In this document: positions 1 to 11,895 of the stretch, piece by piece
How the letters are laid out: each line of letters opens with the position of its first letter
Position numbering within the stretch: position 1 is the stretch's first letter
Source: Syngnathus acus
Lineage: Eukaryota; Chordata; Actinopteri; Syngnathiformes; Syngnathidae
DNA: 64,000 nucleotides
Assembly: GCF_901709675.1 (NCBI RefSeq)
Contig: NC_051102.1
Location: 3,652,912 to 3,716,911 of the forward strand
Direction: 5' to 3'
Notes under the pieces: generated by a model
Databases searched by the model: none
What the model saw: the letters and a program-made list of their open reading frames with translations, nothing else
What the model was told of the DNA's origin: nothing
Translations under genes and position numbers: made by a program

Positions 1-1099
1 TATACAGTAATGAGTCGTTCTGCTGAAAATGTACCTTTGTTCGGCATGTTGCTTGGAACCACTCCACCTTCGTGGACAATCATGTGACTTGGCTGCCTGA
101 CCCAAGTGATGATATCATCATGTTAAAATAAATATAACTATGTTCATATGTCATCAGTTTTCGAGCTAAGGTCAAAGTTCTAGTATCAGAAACATTTAGA
201 AGAACCCACTGAGTAAATAGAGTTACTCCTGCATTAACCATGACGCATGGACCACAAAATTGATTACACACCACATTTCCCGATTCAGAATCCCAAATTT
301 CAGCCTCATCTGCTGCATAACTCCCAATCAGTCATTTGTCTCGCTAATCTCCCGATTTTATAGTCAAGAGTTTCCATTTTGGGGAATGTGACGCAACATT
401 GCTTCTCTTCATTGAGGAGGGCAACTGCTCGCTTAGATTCTTAGTCAGCCAAAGCATCCAGCTTTAAATTGACCATGGTGATCTGCAGATTGTCTCTACA
501 ATCAATGCTGCTACTGGTTGCTATGGGAACCCAAGGGATGGATGCAACTGGACCATAGGGTGACCTAAGGGCAGCGCTGCTTCTGTTTGTTTTTCAAGGG
601 TAGCTCCTCAGGGGCCTTCGGTAGTTGGTGCGGTGATCAAGTTGCCCCATGCATTAGGCTCAGTCTTGGCCCTGTTCTGCTGGCTGCACCCTCTGGTGTC
701 AATGGATGACAGGCACTCCCATACCTCTGGGAGGCCACTGGGGTTGTGGTGTGCTGTGCCCAAAGCTCCAAGCGTGTTATTTCTATTCTTGTTGCAAGTT
801 GTCATCAACGTAGTCACCACAAACTGTCCATGTACATAAAAACACTTGTTTAAAAATTATCATTAACGATGATTATTTCTGGTCTATGACGTAAAAATAC
901 CAATTTTTACTCTGCGTGCAGCTGCAAAAGCCTAACACAGAATGAGGCAGGGAAACATAATGTGACAGCATTTATATGATGGCCTGGCACTGATAATAAT
1001 TGTATTAACCTCAAGAATGCAGCCTGGTGATAATTGACTTCTCTCGCAGGAATGAGAATTAGGGAAATAATTTTAATTGTAAATGAAATTAAAAATAAA
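1..1099. other. Non-coding; nothing recognised
   Basis: Short open frames at 608-839 on both strands have no recognisable domain and no splice context. Confidence 0.5.
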
Positions 1100-1372
1100 G
1101 ATCTTCTGTACCGCTTGTCCCCATGGGGGTTGCGGGCGTGCTAGAGCCTATCCCAGCAGTCATCGGGCAGTAGACGGGGGACACCCTGAATTGGTTGCCA
1201 GCAAATAGCAGGGCACACAGAGACGAACAACCACTCGCACTTGCACGCACACCCACGGATAATTTAGATTGCCCAATCAGCCTACCACGCATTCTCTTGG
1301 GATGTGGGAGGAAACCGGAGTTCCCGGGGGAAGCCCACGCAGGCACGGGGTGAACATGCAAACTCCACACTG
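1100..1372 (-). repeat. Teleost interspersed repeat (GGAT-tail family), long copy
   Basis: Contains GAGCCTATCCCAGCAGTCAT, GACACCCTGAATTGGTTGCC, GATGTGGGAGGAAACCGGAG and GAACATGCAAACTCCACAC in that order. It is the best-preserved of about nine copies in the window. Confidence 0.8.
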
Positions 1373-3689
1373 TCTTTATTTTTTTTTTGTCTCGCACAGT
1401 CAACAACATCAGCTCCGTCACTGTTAGAGTACACTTATTCATGATCACAATCCAACTAGTAATTCAATTTTAAACTAGGTAAAGAGAAATTATAACTGTT
1501 GTCTCACAAAGGCAAAAAAAAAAAAATCCAATTACACTCAAGAGTCATAAACACATAGTATTATGCTAATGGGGTACATCGGCTTCGAGGGTTCTGCATA
1601 GAAAATCCTAGTGAGGAGCACAGCTTTAACTTTGGCTTCTTATGCAGATGGATGTTATGATTAGAGCAGTGCATCGCCACAAAAAAAAAGTATAATGCCG
1701 GATTATCTCAGTTGTGAGAGCAATCCCATTAATCTTCGGATTTCTTGTGAAAAGCATCTGTCCAAAACATCTAAAGCAATTCCCTCATGGGCATTAAATT
1801 GTTCTTCCTCTGAGTAACCTGCTATTTATCACCAGGACAAGCAAATAACAGTAAATCAGAGTATGGAACGGGTCATTTAGTCGTATCGTTTTCTTTTTTA
1901 ATAACATAAGACTCACTGTCAAATATCCTGCATTCTAGATATACTATAATAAAAGTCAGTTTTAACTGACACTGTCAGATATGTATTAAATTAACAATGT
2001 TCGAATTTTGATGATGACACGCATGAAGATTGATTGTTTTGCTTGATAATATTTTTATCATTTAACTAAAATAGAACTGCAATTACAATGGGTTTTTTTT
2101 ATTAATGTTGACCCCAGTTGAAGGCTGAGGAGCACAAAAATGGTGGCCTGGAAATGGCTGTCAAGATTCGTCAGCGAGAGATTGACACTCAGTCCTGGCT
2201 GGCATCAATACCAACACTATGACTTAAGTTTCGACTGCCACTTCTGAACCCATCAATGCTACTGCTCAAAATAAATGGGATTAGCTGAAGTTGATTCATA
2301 TTTATTTTATGGTCTTTGAAAAAAAAAAAATCAGTATTCATTTCAAATGGCCATAAGGGAACTGTGCCCTTTTCTGGTACATCAAATCTCCATGGTGAAG
2401 CCCACGAAATATTGGCTCATCTCTCTGTCTGACTCTTTAGGTTATTATAATGAAATCTCATCTCTCTTACAAGTTTTTCATCCCGATCCAGATGCATAAA
2501 TATTATTTGAAACGTTTGATGAATGCAAGAATTACTGTTATTTGGGAAGATCAAGCATATTTCACTGGGCAGAATTGTCATTTATTATCCATCCATCTAA
2601 TTCTAAATTGTTTTTTCTGATGTGGGGGCATATTTGTTACATTTTATGATTGATAATTTTGTTGAATGTATTTCTAATGTTAATTTAGTGTTGTTCCACC
2701 CTATTCCTCAGTCTTCTTAGTTTATTGTGTGCACCAGTGCTCATTTTCCCTTCCCCTTGTCTTTCCCAGTCAGCCTCCTCCAGCCAATTGTGTCTCGTCA
2801 GTTTGTTGGTATTTAGTTGCTTGCTTTGTTTCAATCCTACAAAAAAATATTTAGTCAAAATATCCACTAGTCCCCCTCCAAACCTGAAGGTGGCAGAGAA
2901 AAAACAGCCACATCACCAAACTTCCTGTCAGATGCTAGGGACTGCCATATTGCCTACAGACCAGCATGTGAGCTGGGGGAACAAAGAAGGGAAAGCTTGT
3001 TAGTGAAACAAAGAAAAAGCTTAAACAGAGAAAGCAAAGAAAAAACAAACAAAGAGACTCCAGTGTTCCTGATCACACGCAACAGGTAGGAAATAGTCAC
3101 TTGGATAATATTGTTTGGTAAATGCTTAGTTTGTTTGAAATGTTTGGTTTGAGTCACAAGCTGTGTTTACCTTAATTTTGAGTGGCTCAATCAGTTTAAA
3201 GTACTCACAAAGGCAAATTGGATGTTTATGTTTAGCATTTATGTTTGAACACTCACTTGCTTATTTCCTCTAACTTAATTACTTATGCTTCATTTTTTCC
3301 TGGCATATGTATGCAATTACTGAACTTAAAATAATGCAATGTTTTCTTTGTTTAAGGTTAGCAACCTAATCACCCTCTAATTAACCTTGCAAAACTGCAA
3401 AAAGAAAGAGAAAGATCCGAGTTGAACTTGTGTTCTAAGGACCAAGGCCCTTTATCAAGTTAGGGCAAAGAACTGGGGAAAGTCAGGACAACTTGACAAT
3501 GATGATAACTGTAGTGTTTGATTTGCGTTTCAACTCTAACACATTTTGCAGGGAACACTCTAATTTGAAAGTCACTCAACCCAGAGTGCATGCGTTTCAT
3601 GAAACTGTAAGTGGCACACTTAAATCCTGTTTCAGAACTGTTAACAATGAAATGAAAGCAAAACCAACAGGGAAAAAATTGCTGCATAT
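1373..3689. other. Non-coding, AT-rich
   Basis: No repeat family or domain recognised apart from short A runs. Confidence 0.5.
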
Positions 3690-4690
3690 CGTAAACTTAA
3701 GTCGCTGCACCGATTCGCCTGTCGATCTCATGCTCCATCCTGCCCTTGCTCGTGAACAAGACCCAAAGATACTTGAACTTTTCCACTTGGGGCAGGGTCT
3801 CATCCCTGACCCGGAGAGGGCATTCCACCCTTTTCCGACTGAGGGCATGGTCTCAGAGTTGGAGGTGGTGACTTTCATCCTGACCGCTTTACACTCAGCT
3901 GCAAAACGCTCCAGTGAGAGCTGGAGATCATGGCTTGAAGAAGCCAACAGCACCACATCGTCTGCAAAAAGCAGAGCTGCGATGCTGAGGTCAACAAACT
4001 GGAGAACCTCAACGCCTCCGCTACGCCTAGAAATTCTGTCCATAAAATTTATGAACAGAATCAGTGACAAAGGGCAGCCTTGGCGGAATCCAACCCTCAC
4101 TGTGAACGAATCCGACTTACTGCCGGAAATGCGGACAAAACTCTGGCATCGGTGATACAGTGACCGAACCGCCCTTATCAGTGGGTTTGTCACTCCGTAC
4201 TCCCGAAGCACCCCCTACGGAACTCCCAAAAGGACACGGTCAAACGCCTTTTCCAGGTCCACAAAACACACGTGAGCTGGTTGAGCGAACTCCCATCCAC
4301 CCTCGAGGATCTTGCCGAGGGTATAGAGCTGGTCCACTGTTCCACACTGCTCCTCCTGAATCCAAGATTCAACCTCTCGACGGATCCAGCACCCCTGAAT
4401 AGACCTTACCAGGGAAGCTGAGGAGTGTGATTCCTCTGTAGTTGGAACACACCCTCCGGTCCACCACCACCCCAGTCTGCCAATGCAAAGGCACTGTTTC
4501 TGATGTCCATGCAATGTTGGAGAGGTGTGTCAGCCAGAACAGCCCCACAACATGTAAAGTCCCCAGAAGGAGCGCTAATACATTCACCCACAGCCCGAAA
4601 AGGCAACATGGGTCCCCCTTCCCATGGGCTCACCACCTGTGAGTGGGGTCAAAGGGGTCGGGTGCAAAGTGAGCTGGGCGGCGGCCAAAG
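3690..4690 (-). mobile_element. Degraded non-LTR retrotransposon (LINE) reverse-transcriptase fragment
   Basis: On the complement the frames encode, in order, the RT pieces CSNYRGITLLS, EEQCGTVDQLYTL, CFVDLEKAFDRV, VGFRQGCPLS and LLFADDVVLLASS (the FADD catalytic motif). They are spread over at least two frames with stops between them, so this is a broken copy. The GFRPGRG-type stretch after EEQCG is missing. This RT type is very abundant in teleosts; I do not assign a clade. Plus-strand frames through it are shadows. Confidence 0.85.
3720..4640 (-). pseudogene. Broken LINE reverse-transcriptase reading frame
   Basis: The RT palm and finger segments of the element above, interrupted by frameshifts near 4212 and 4400-4500. 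The FADD box lies in the longest intact frame (complement of 3597-4211). Past about 3690 that frame runs on into unrelated sequence. It cannot make a working enzyme. Confidence 0.8.
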
Positions 4691-5156
4691 GCGGGATATC
4701 CTAATTAGACTAGACTTCCTTTATTTGTCATTAAAACAAAGTATATAGAATACAGAACAAAATGTTTCACTAATAAATGGGTAAATGGGTGTGATTATAC
4801 ATGCTCTCATTACCGTAAAAACAAAAGTGCTATAAACTGTACGTATTGCGCTGTAAACTGTTTCCCAAATTCAAACTCCTTTATCAAAGTCGTAGTCGTC
4901 AAATTTGTGAAAGGTTCAAAACAATATATTTTTCAAGAGGCAACAAGAAGAAACGTCAGCACAACCTCTAAGGCAGAATAATAAAAAACACTTAGAACCT
5001 CAGCGAAGTGTGTATCTCAAATCAAGCCTGCTGCTAAAATCAAAGGAGTGTAAGTGTTTTCCATTGGTTGTATTCCCGTTAGAGACAAGGCAATGTTCTT
5101 TGATTCCGCCCCCAATCTTGTACCTTTCCCTGTGCTGATATTGTCAGCCCTTGGCT
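4691..5156. other. Spacer between the two LINE fragments
   Basis: Contains GACTTCCTTTATTTGTCATT near 4709, a phrase often seen at teleost repeat ends. Otherwise unremarkable. Confidence 0.4.
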
Positions 5157-5825
5157 CATCATCATCATCATCGGTTTAAAGTCCGCTTTCCAGGCGCCGC
5201 TGGGTTGGACTGGGTTCTCGATATGGCTTTCTTCCACCGGGAACGGTCCATGGCCATCTCGTGGTTGATGCCGAGTGCCTTCATGTCGGCTGCCACGGTC
5301 GTCTGCCAGGTCTTTTTAGGTCGGCCACTGGGTCTTGTTCCCTCTACGTTATACGACATAACTTTCTTCACCCAGTCATTCTCGTCCTTCCTCACTACAT
5401 GTCCGTACCATCGCAGTCTGCCTCTCCTCACCACATCCACTATGGCCTCCACTCCCATCTTCTTTCTCAGCTCTGCACTGGTCTTTTCCTCCCTCATTGA
5501 CACACCACACATCCATCTGATCATCCTCATTTCTGCTCTGTTTAGTTTGTCTTCGTGTTCTGTTTTCAGGGCCCATGCCTCACTTCCGTACGTCATACTA
5601 CTTCTGACGCAGGCTGAGTACACTTGACCTCTCATCTTCAGGGATGGGGCCTTAGATGTTAAGAAGGGCATGAGTTCCCTGAATTTCTTCCACCCGCTTC
5701 TCACCCTTGTGGTCACTGCTAGGTCCACCCCCCCATCAGCGTTAAGCATGTATCCAAGGTAGCAGAAGCTGTCCACCACCTCGTACATCTCCCCATCTAC
5801 CACGAGCCCCTGTTGCGTGGTAACA
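5157..5825 (-). mobile_element. 5'-truncated LINE C-terminal fragment with (GAT)n tail
   Basis: The complement keeps one long open frame (5168-5866) with the post-RT region of a LINE: DSFCYLGYMLN, GWKKFRELMPF, YGSEAWALK, RWMCGVSMR and RLRWYGHVVR. The copy lacks the endonuclease and RT core, as expected of 5' truncation near 5825. It ends in a short (GAT)n tract at 5157-5172, the kind of 3' microsatellite tail seen on RTE-like LINEs. The first dozen codons of the open frame come from flanking DNA. Confidence 0.8.
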
Positions 5826-6738
5826 GCATATATATGAGGGTTTTGTCTTTGGCACTTGCAAAGCATCAGTGTGTATTGGTTTATGATTGTTTGTCTACTT
5901 CAATGAATGACCGCCGTAAAGTAACCCCTGCAAAATTTCCATCGAATGAAGCCACAGAAGTATGTTTCCAATGTTGCTGTGTAAATAAACCAGGTGTGCA
6001 ATATTCGGGACACATCTCCAGTTTCGGAAACATTTGCAATAACCCGTTTTTGCCTGGATGACTGAGCTACTTGCTCATTTAACTATCCTGATTGAACGAC
6101 ACATTTACGTCATGACACAAAATAAATACATTTCGCTTGTTACTTCTACCATAAACAAAAGAAATTATAGTCATTTCATCCACCACAGGAATCAAGCAGT
6201 AGGTTTCCTCCTCGCTAAAAAAAATGACTGTTTACCTCTGCTTGTGTATCTCCAGCGTGTCCTTCATGGGTTATTTTTTTCACCATATGCCTGTTTTTTT
6301 CCGGCTGTGTCTGCTTATTTATGCTCGTGCGTGTGACGGCAGGCAGCTGTTGGAAAATCTTGTGTGTAACAGCTGACTATTTGCGACGTACAAATGCAGA
6401 ATGTGCATGCGTGAGGAGAAGCGGGTTTGAGGAAGAAAATGGGAATGGGAGAACTAGGACTGTATGAACTCTGTGGAGTGTGCAAGCGAATAGTCAAATG
6501 TAACAAGCAAGAGAAAAAGAGTGTAAAACAAAGCTTTTTATTTTTTTATTTTTCGGCCTTTTGTTAAAGGATCATGTCATCGTCCTGCCTCTTTACGCTC
6601 TCTGCATGGTGTTGAAGGGATATCATGCAACAGGAGCTATTGATTTTTATTGGGTCTTCTGCAGCAAAATATTCTGCTCTTTTATAACAATGGTGAGAAT
6701 CACAGAGAATATCTACCATATTACATCTACCATTATTA
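5826..6738. other. Non-coding spacer
   Basis: Nothing recognised between the truncated LINE and MITE copy 1. Confidence 0.5.
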
Positions 6739-7345
6739 CCGTATTTTTCGCACCAAAAGGCGCACTGGATTATAAGGTGCACCCTCATTGAATTTGTTTA
6801 TTGTAGAAATTATTTCATATATAGGGCGCACCGGATTAAAAGGCGCATAAAATAGAAGCTATACTGCAACAAACTGAGGTTGACTAGGGTTGCGGTATGC
6901 ATCCACTAGCCAATAACCAATGAGCCCTCTGTAAACAATCGCGTTTCTCAAACTATCTCCTATAAAATGATCGGAACTGACTAAAGTTCGATCTAACACA
7001 TTGGTGCTGCTTATGTATGATTCCGTTTGATATTGATCCGTAAACGTACTCGAAAACATTAACGGAACAGCCTATTTTGAAATGAAATAGCCTCGCGGGT
7101 ACAACAGCTATTCAGTGACCCCCTGACCACGGTTGCCGTAATGCTGGGAAGCGATGCGACCTTGTAATTTACTAGTCGTACTAAAATGTACTGAAACATT
7201 TTGGCAGAGCGCTGTGTACAACCAGTATGGATCAACAAATTCATCAAGTGATCCATATATAAGGCGCTCTGCATTATAAGGCGCACTGTGGTTTTTTGAG
7301 TAAATTTTAAGTTTTTAAGTGCGCCTAATAGTGCGGAAAATACGG
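6739..7345. mobile_element. TA-flanked MITE, CCGTATTTTCCG family, copy 1 (607 bp)
   Basis: Left end CCGTATTTTTCGCAC and right end GTGCGGAAAATACGG are inverted repeats. TA flanks the left end; the right flank has decayed to AA. GCGCACC/TATAAGG blocks repeat inside each end. The interior (about 6850-7240) is unlike that of the other seven copies and has no long reading frame. Confidence 0.85.
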
Positions 7346-7446
7346 AATTATGATTTTATTCTTTTATTATTATTGTTATTAATATTGTATGTAACCTATT
7401 TGTTAAATTCTTTGATGACCAAGTTAGTGGCCTGATCAAATCATCA

Positions 7447-7514
7447 ACACGCACACACACACATATGCACGCATGCACACACACATGCACGCACGCACAC
7501 ACACATACACACAC
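7447..7514. repeat. Imperfect (CA)n tract
   Basis: CA run broken by TGCACGC units. Confidence 0.9.
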
Positions 7515-8384
7515 CAGGGGAAGAATAACAGAAGGCATGCAGACATCTTTTGAAATGAAAATGTGCATGCGTATTTGAGACGTGTCCATTGAATTCCAAA
7601 AGGTTTAACAATTCATAAGGTGAGCACAATGTGAGATGAATGACACAGAAGGTGTTTTAATGGTCTCTAAATTAATTATATAGATGTACACTTGGCTGTG
7701 TCATAGGATATTTCTGGCTAAAATCTCAAGTGGCAGTTGCTTGAGGGGTTTTGCTGCATGCATAGAAAGGTTTGTAATGACTGCAAGCAGTCTCTTGTCG
7801 CGTGACCTTTTTCATGTGTTGAAGAACACTGTACATTAATAATGATTAGATCCTGACTGATCGTGTCAGTGAGTAGAAGTTATTAATAATCAATGAAGTC
7901 TCAGTTCTACTGTGCTTCACGCAGCCATGTTTATTTCTTTCTCTTCAAGACAGAAGTCCTCATCATTTTTTACAGTGGGGGAAGCACTACTGTCACTTTA
8001 TAATGAATGTGCACTGTAAAGCTGAACCGTCTGCTATCCAGCAAGTTAAAAACAACTTTGGACAGAGGGTCCAAGGTGACATTAATGCAGACAATCTATT
8101 AGAGCAACATGAATCAACTGGAGCTCTTTGAGTTAAAGGAGGGTGTGCCAGTCCAGTTCCTGGGCTGTTCTAGAAATGTAATTAAACACGGGCAGCAACA
8201 GAACATTAAGCTTCTGCAATGTATTGTCCTCCTGCCTACTTTGCAAAATGAAAGTGCATATAAATCCGTCAGCACACATTTTTTTATTTTTTTGAGGACT
8301 GCAACTCACCTCATTTGTGAATTAGCATGGAAATATGATAATTGTAAATGTAACTTGTTTAAATAATTTGTTCGGACTTTACTA
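7515..8384. other. Non-coding spacer
   Basis: Nothing recognised; the 85-codon plus frame at 8109-8366 has no domain. Confidence 0.5.
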
Positions 8385-8828
8385 CCGTATTTTCCGGACT
8401 ATAAGGCGCACCTAAATAGTCAAGTCAAGTTTATTTGTATAGCCCTAAATCACAAGCAGTCTCAAAGGGCTTCACATAGACAAAAATTGACAATTATTCT
8501 CAAAGCATCCCCTGATCTAAAGCTCCTAAAAACCTAAAATTGTCTCAAAAGCCGACAGTGCGCCTTATAGTCCGGATCATAAGTGGCCCGCTGAAGACTA
8601 TGAATCATGAATCAAAAAGACTATGGATCATTATTTCGTGATTAGAAAGTAATTTGTTGCGTCTGAAGTTGAAATAAAAAAGATAAAATGGAGAATGATT
8701 TGATTTGGATTAAAAATTTGACATGATGCATTGATGGTGCGCCTTATATGAGGACAAAGTTTTAAAATGGGCCATTCATTGAAGGTGCGCCTTATAGTCC
8801 GGTGCGCCTTATAGTCCGGATAATACGG
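8385..8828. mobile_element. TA-flanked MITE copy 2, interior type D, interrupted
   Basis: Ends CCGTATTTTCCGGAC and GTCCGGATAATACGG with TA on both sides. The interior (AAGTGGCCCGCTGAAGACTA) matches copy 3. A different repeat has been inserted at about 8413-8528. Confidence 0.9.
8413..8528. mobile_element. Dispersed teleost repeat nested in MITE copy 2
   Basis: Begins near AGTCAAGTCAAGTTTATTT and continues GTATAGCCCTAAATCAC and CTCAAAGGGCTTCACATA. CCTAAA on both sides could be a target duplication. Similar, more degraded copies are at 24279-24370 and 61610-61690. Confidence 0.65.
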
Positions 8829-9394
8829 TAACCTGTTTAACATGGTACATATCATTCACTTCCACTAAGCAGAGCATGTTTTTTCCCCTAATTTAGTTCA
8901 AATCAATAAATAATAAGTAAAAATTGTTCAATCAAAATACTGTGAATAAGTAATGTCCTCTCTATGCACAAAACACACAATAAAAATGCACCATCCCACC
9001 TCTACTAACCATGCACCATTTATAACAGTCTCTTTACAGCAGCCAACGTCTTTCTTCTATGTTCTCTTATAAAAGGTCTCCATTAGTCATTTATTTTGCA
9101 CCATTCCATTACTTTTCCCTTTCATTTAGGCCTGATTGATTTTGTGATGTCAAAGACTGGATGTAATGGATCAGCAGCCATTATGCACTCAATACACTAA
9201 TGTAATGTAATTAATCACCAAAAAGGCCTTCAAGTGTATGGTGCCATATGGGGCTGCAACAGATTTGAATCTGTTTACAGAGATTGCAAGGTCAGTATAT
9301 GAGCTTTTTTTTTAGAATAGGTTACAATAGCAACAAATCGGGATCATGTGCTTTCTTATGAATAATTCCCTGATAAATCTGAATTAGCATAAAC
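8829..9394. other. Non-coding spacer
   Basis: Nothing recognised. Confidence 0.5.
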
Positions 9395-9437
9395 TAGTGA
9401 GGACGAGCGGTTCTGAAAATGGACGGATGGATGGATG
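9395..9437 (+). repeat. GGAT-tail repeat, tail fragment
   Basis: TAGTGAGGACGAGCGGTTCT then (GGAT)n. The hAT copy A follows directly. Confidence 0.7.
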
Positions 9438-9445
9438 ATTTATGA

Positions 9446-9773
9446 CAGGGGTGTCAAACTCGTTTTTTTCGCGGGCCACATTGTAGTCATAGCTTCTTTC
9501 AGAGGGCCATTATAACTGTCAACCCAAATAAATGTATGAGCACCTCATATTATATACAGTAAAAGCTACAAAACAAACTGACAAATAACTCGTTTTCAAA
9601 TCAGATGAGTAAAAACTGGTCAAATATTAAAAAAAAAGATATTATTAAAAGTGAAGACAATTTGCAATTCTAGTCATGACACACAAATTTGATGCACAAT
9701 TTGTCTTCGCGGGCCACATGAAATGATGTGGCGGGCCGTACCTGGCCCCCGGGCCTTGAGTTTGACACCTGTG
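9446..9773. mobile_element. hAT MITE copy A (328 bp) with 8-bp target duplication
   Basis: Ends are CAGGGGTGTCAAACTC and GAGTTTGACACCTGTG. The 8-bp duplication ATTTATGA is exact at 9438-9445 and 9774-9781. No transposase frame. It landed at the tail of an older GGAT-tail repeat. Confidence 0.92.
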
Positions 9774-10276
9774 ATTTATGATGTATATCATTTGAGAATT
9801 TCATGAATTGTTTCTTCGTACTTTCTTTCTTAGTACTATTGCATTTATCAGTGTATAATGACAAAACAGTTGCTGGCGAGCCATTTAAGTGCTCATTAGT
9901 GGAATAAAAATAAAAAAAGTCCTCATAAAAAGCATGGGCCATCATGACACATGACCGACCTCTTCTGGGATATTTTATCATCCTTTACTGCAGTAAAGCA
10001 ACAATACGTTCGTAGTACATTTATCTCACTCAATTACAGATTTCAGATTGTTACTCCTTGCACAATGCGCACATTACTGTTCAAGTCGGTGCATTGCAGC
10101 AGATAATGAGTATTATTTACTTGTGCTTGGAAAGGCACAAAATGAGCAATTTAGAGAGCGGGTAGGTTATCATAAATAAGTGAATACATTGTTACAGTTT
10201 TGTGCTTCTAAGCAGCCGCTTCAGCATTATAAGGACCGATGACTGATGCTGACAGATGATGATGATGAAAGCTGCG
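9774..10276. other. Non-coding spacer up to the hairpin pair
   Basis: A GATGAT run lies at about 10255-10266. Nothing else recognised. Confidence 0.5.
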
Positions 10277-10332
10277 GCAATGCTGACTTTTCAGCTTTTG
10301 AATTATTTCAAAAGCTGAAAAGTCAGCATTGC
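10277..10332. repeat. Perfect 26-bp inverted repeat with 4-nt loop
   Basis: Arm 10277-10302 is the exact reverse complement of 10307-10332, with loop TTAT. It abuts a second hairpin at 10332-10393. Confidence 0.95.
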
Positions 10333-10393
10333 ATAAAGCAATCCGTGTCACAGTGGAGTTATATATCTTCACTGTGACATGGATTGCTTTATG
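10332..10393. repeat. Near-perfect hairpin, 24-bp arms, extendable to 27
   Basis: Arm 10332-10355 pairs with 10370-10393 with one mismatch. Three further pairs (one of them G-U) leave a loop of about 8 nt. The size resembles a small RNA precursor stem, but no known microRNA is recognised. Confidence 0.9.
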
Positions 10394-11895
10394 GTTTGCA
10401 AAATGTGTTCTACTGTGGACAGCAGAGATGAAGAATAAAAGTAGCAGGGTAATTCTAAAATTAAAATGGGCAAACATCCATCAGAAATCTTTTAGCTGCA
10501 TTAGTTACAAACTGTATGGAACTGTTGTGATTTAAAAGGATCGTGTTTATTTTTCTATATGTATTGCAGTGTAAATTTAATGTACATTTCAAAATACTCA
10601 CATTTGTTTGGGTTATTGTCTCCCACTGTTCTATTTGAGGGTTGCATCGCGTGGCAGGAAGTAGTTACAAGTAGTTGGATAATTGCGTTAGGTCTGAGGA
10701 GGAAGATGAAGCATAATGTGCATGCAACTTACTCTTATTTGCTCCTGAATTCCTGTCTGGAACATGAAACGGTATGAGTCAGTGTGTATTGTATGTTTTA
10801 TGTTGCACACTGTGAATTGATGTATTTTCATTCTAGTTTTTCGCCAAAATTGTCTGAAATGGATGTTCTGATAATAAAAGCGGTGGTATTGGCTCATCTG
10901 AAAGATCAGTAACTGCACAAGTCCCTGTCCATCCAAAATTAAGAATTGCAATCTAAGCATGGCTTCATCAGACATAATGCAAGAGGAGTGCAACTTCAAG
11001 CAAATCAGCCTTAAATTTGATGCACAGAATCCAGAGGGAGGAAGCTGACCATAAAACTTTAAAATGAAGTAATGAATTATTCAAAACAACACTTCTTGTG
11101 AATTAGCTGATGGCTGAAGTTGATGAAAATACAGAAGCCCTTCTATAACCTGTGAAGGCTACTTTCATCTCTTCATTAGAGGAAAGTTTTTGTTGTTGCC
11201 ATGATCATTCGTCAACATCAAAACACAAAGTGGCATCGACAGTAAGCACTTTGCTTTTTAATTGGGATGCTGTGATGTTTCTGCTTGTTAAGTGGAGCAC
11301 CACCTGCAGAGGTAGCATAGCCGAATGACTCAGCGGGCTTCACATAACCCATATACCTCAACGGGTGTTTCACAGAATTGCATTCGTCTTTTGTCCCCTC
11401 AGTGCACATTAACTGAAATAGAAATCCCAATTGAAGCACTCTTTAGTGGTAATTGCTTATTCAACCAGCTTCCCTCTGTGCTCATGGATAGAAAATGGTT
11501 TAATGAAGTTCACCTAAGTACCACTTGTAAAACTGCTGAAATCACCCCGAGAGTGCAGATATAGTCTGTTTTCTGTCAATAATTTTTTTTTTTTTTTAAT
11601 ACATTAAAGAAACAATATATACCTCCAAGGGTCTTAAGATTGAGCAACTGACAGCTGTACTGCAGGGTTGATGAAATATTACATATGATATTTATGCATG
11701 TGATATTTTTTAATATGCAGTTATCGATGGAAAACGTTTCCCTGCTCTACTGAAAGATATGTAGTTAGGGAGCCCTATATAAGCTTCTGCTTCACCCAAC
11801 TCAAATGTTTTTAGCGTATTAGTGTTTTTAGGTAGTGTAATGTTGACGCAAGTTTGAAATGGCAATATAAGGTACAAGACAACTGGAACAAAGTA
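10394..11895. other. Non-coding spacer
   Basis: Short frames only, no domain or repeat recognised. Confidence 0.5.

Noticed and set aside
3493-4155. 220-codon plus-strand open frame
   Set aside because: Antisense shadow of the LINE reverse transcriptase on the other strand.
5151-5627. 158-codon plus-strand open frame
   Set aside because: Antisense shadow of the LINE C-terminal frame; the HHHHH start is the (ATC)n tail.
7447-7514. CRISPR-like spaced repeat
   Set aside because: It is an imperfect CA microsatellite; no regular repeat-spacer structure exists anywhere in the window, and this is eukaryotic DNA.
10332-10393. MicroRNA gene
   Set aside because: The stem fits in size, but the loop is small, no known microRNA matches, and the adjoining perfect hairpin suggests a duplication origin. 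Kept only as a structural observation.
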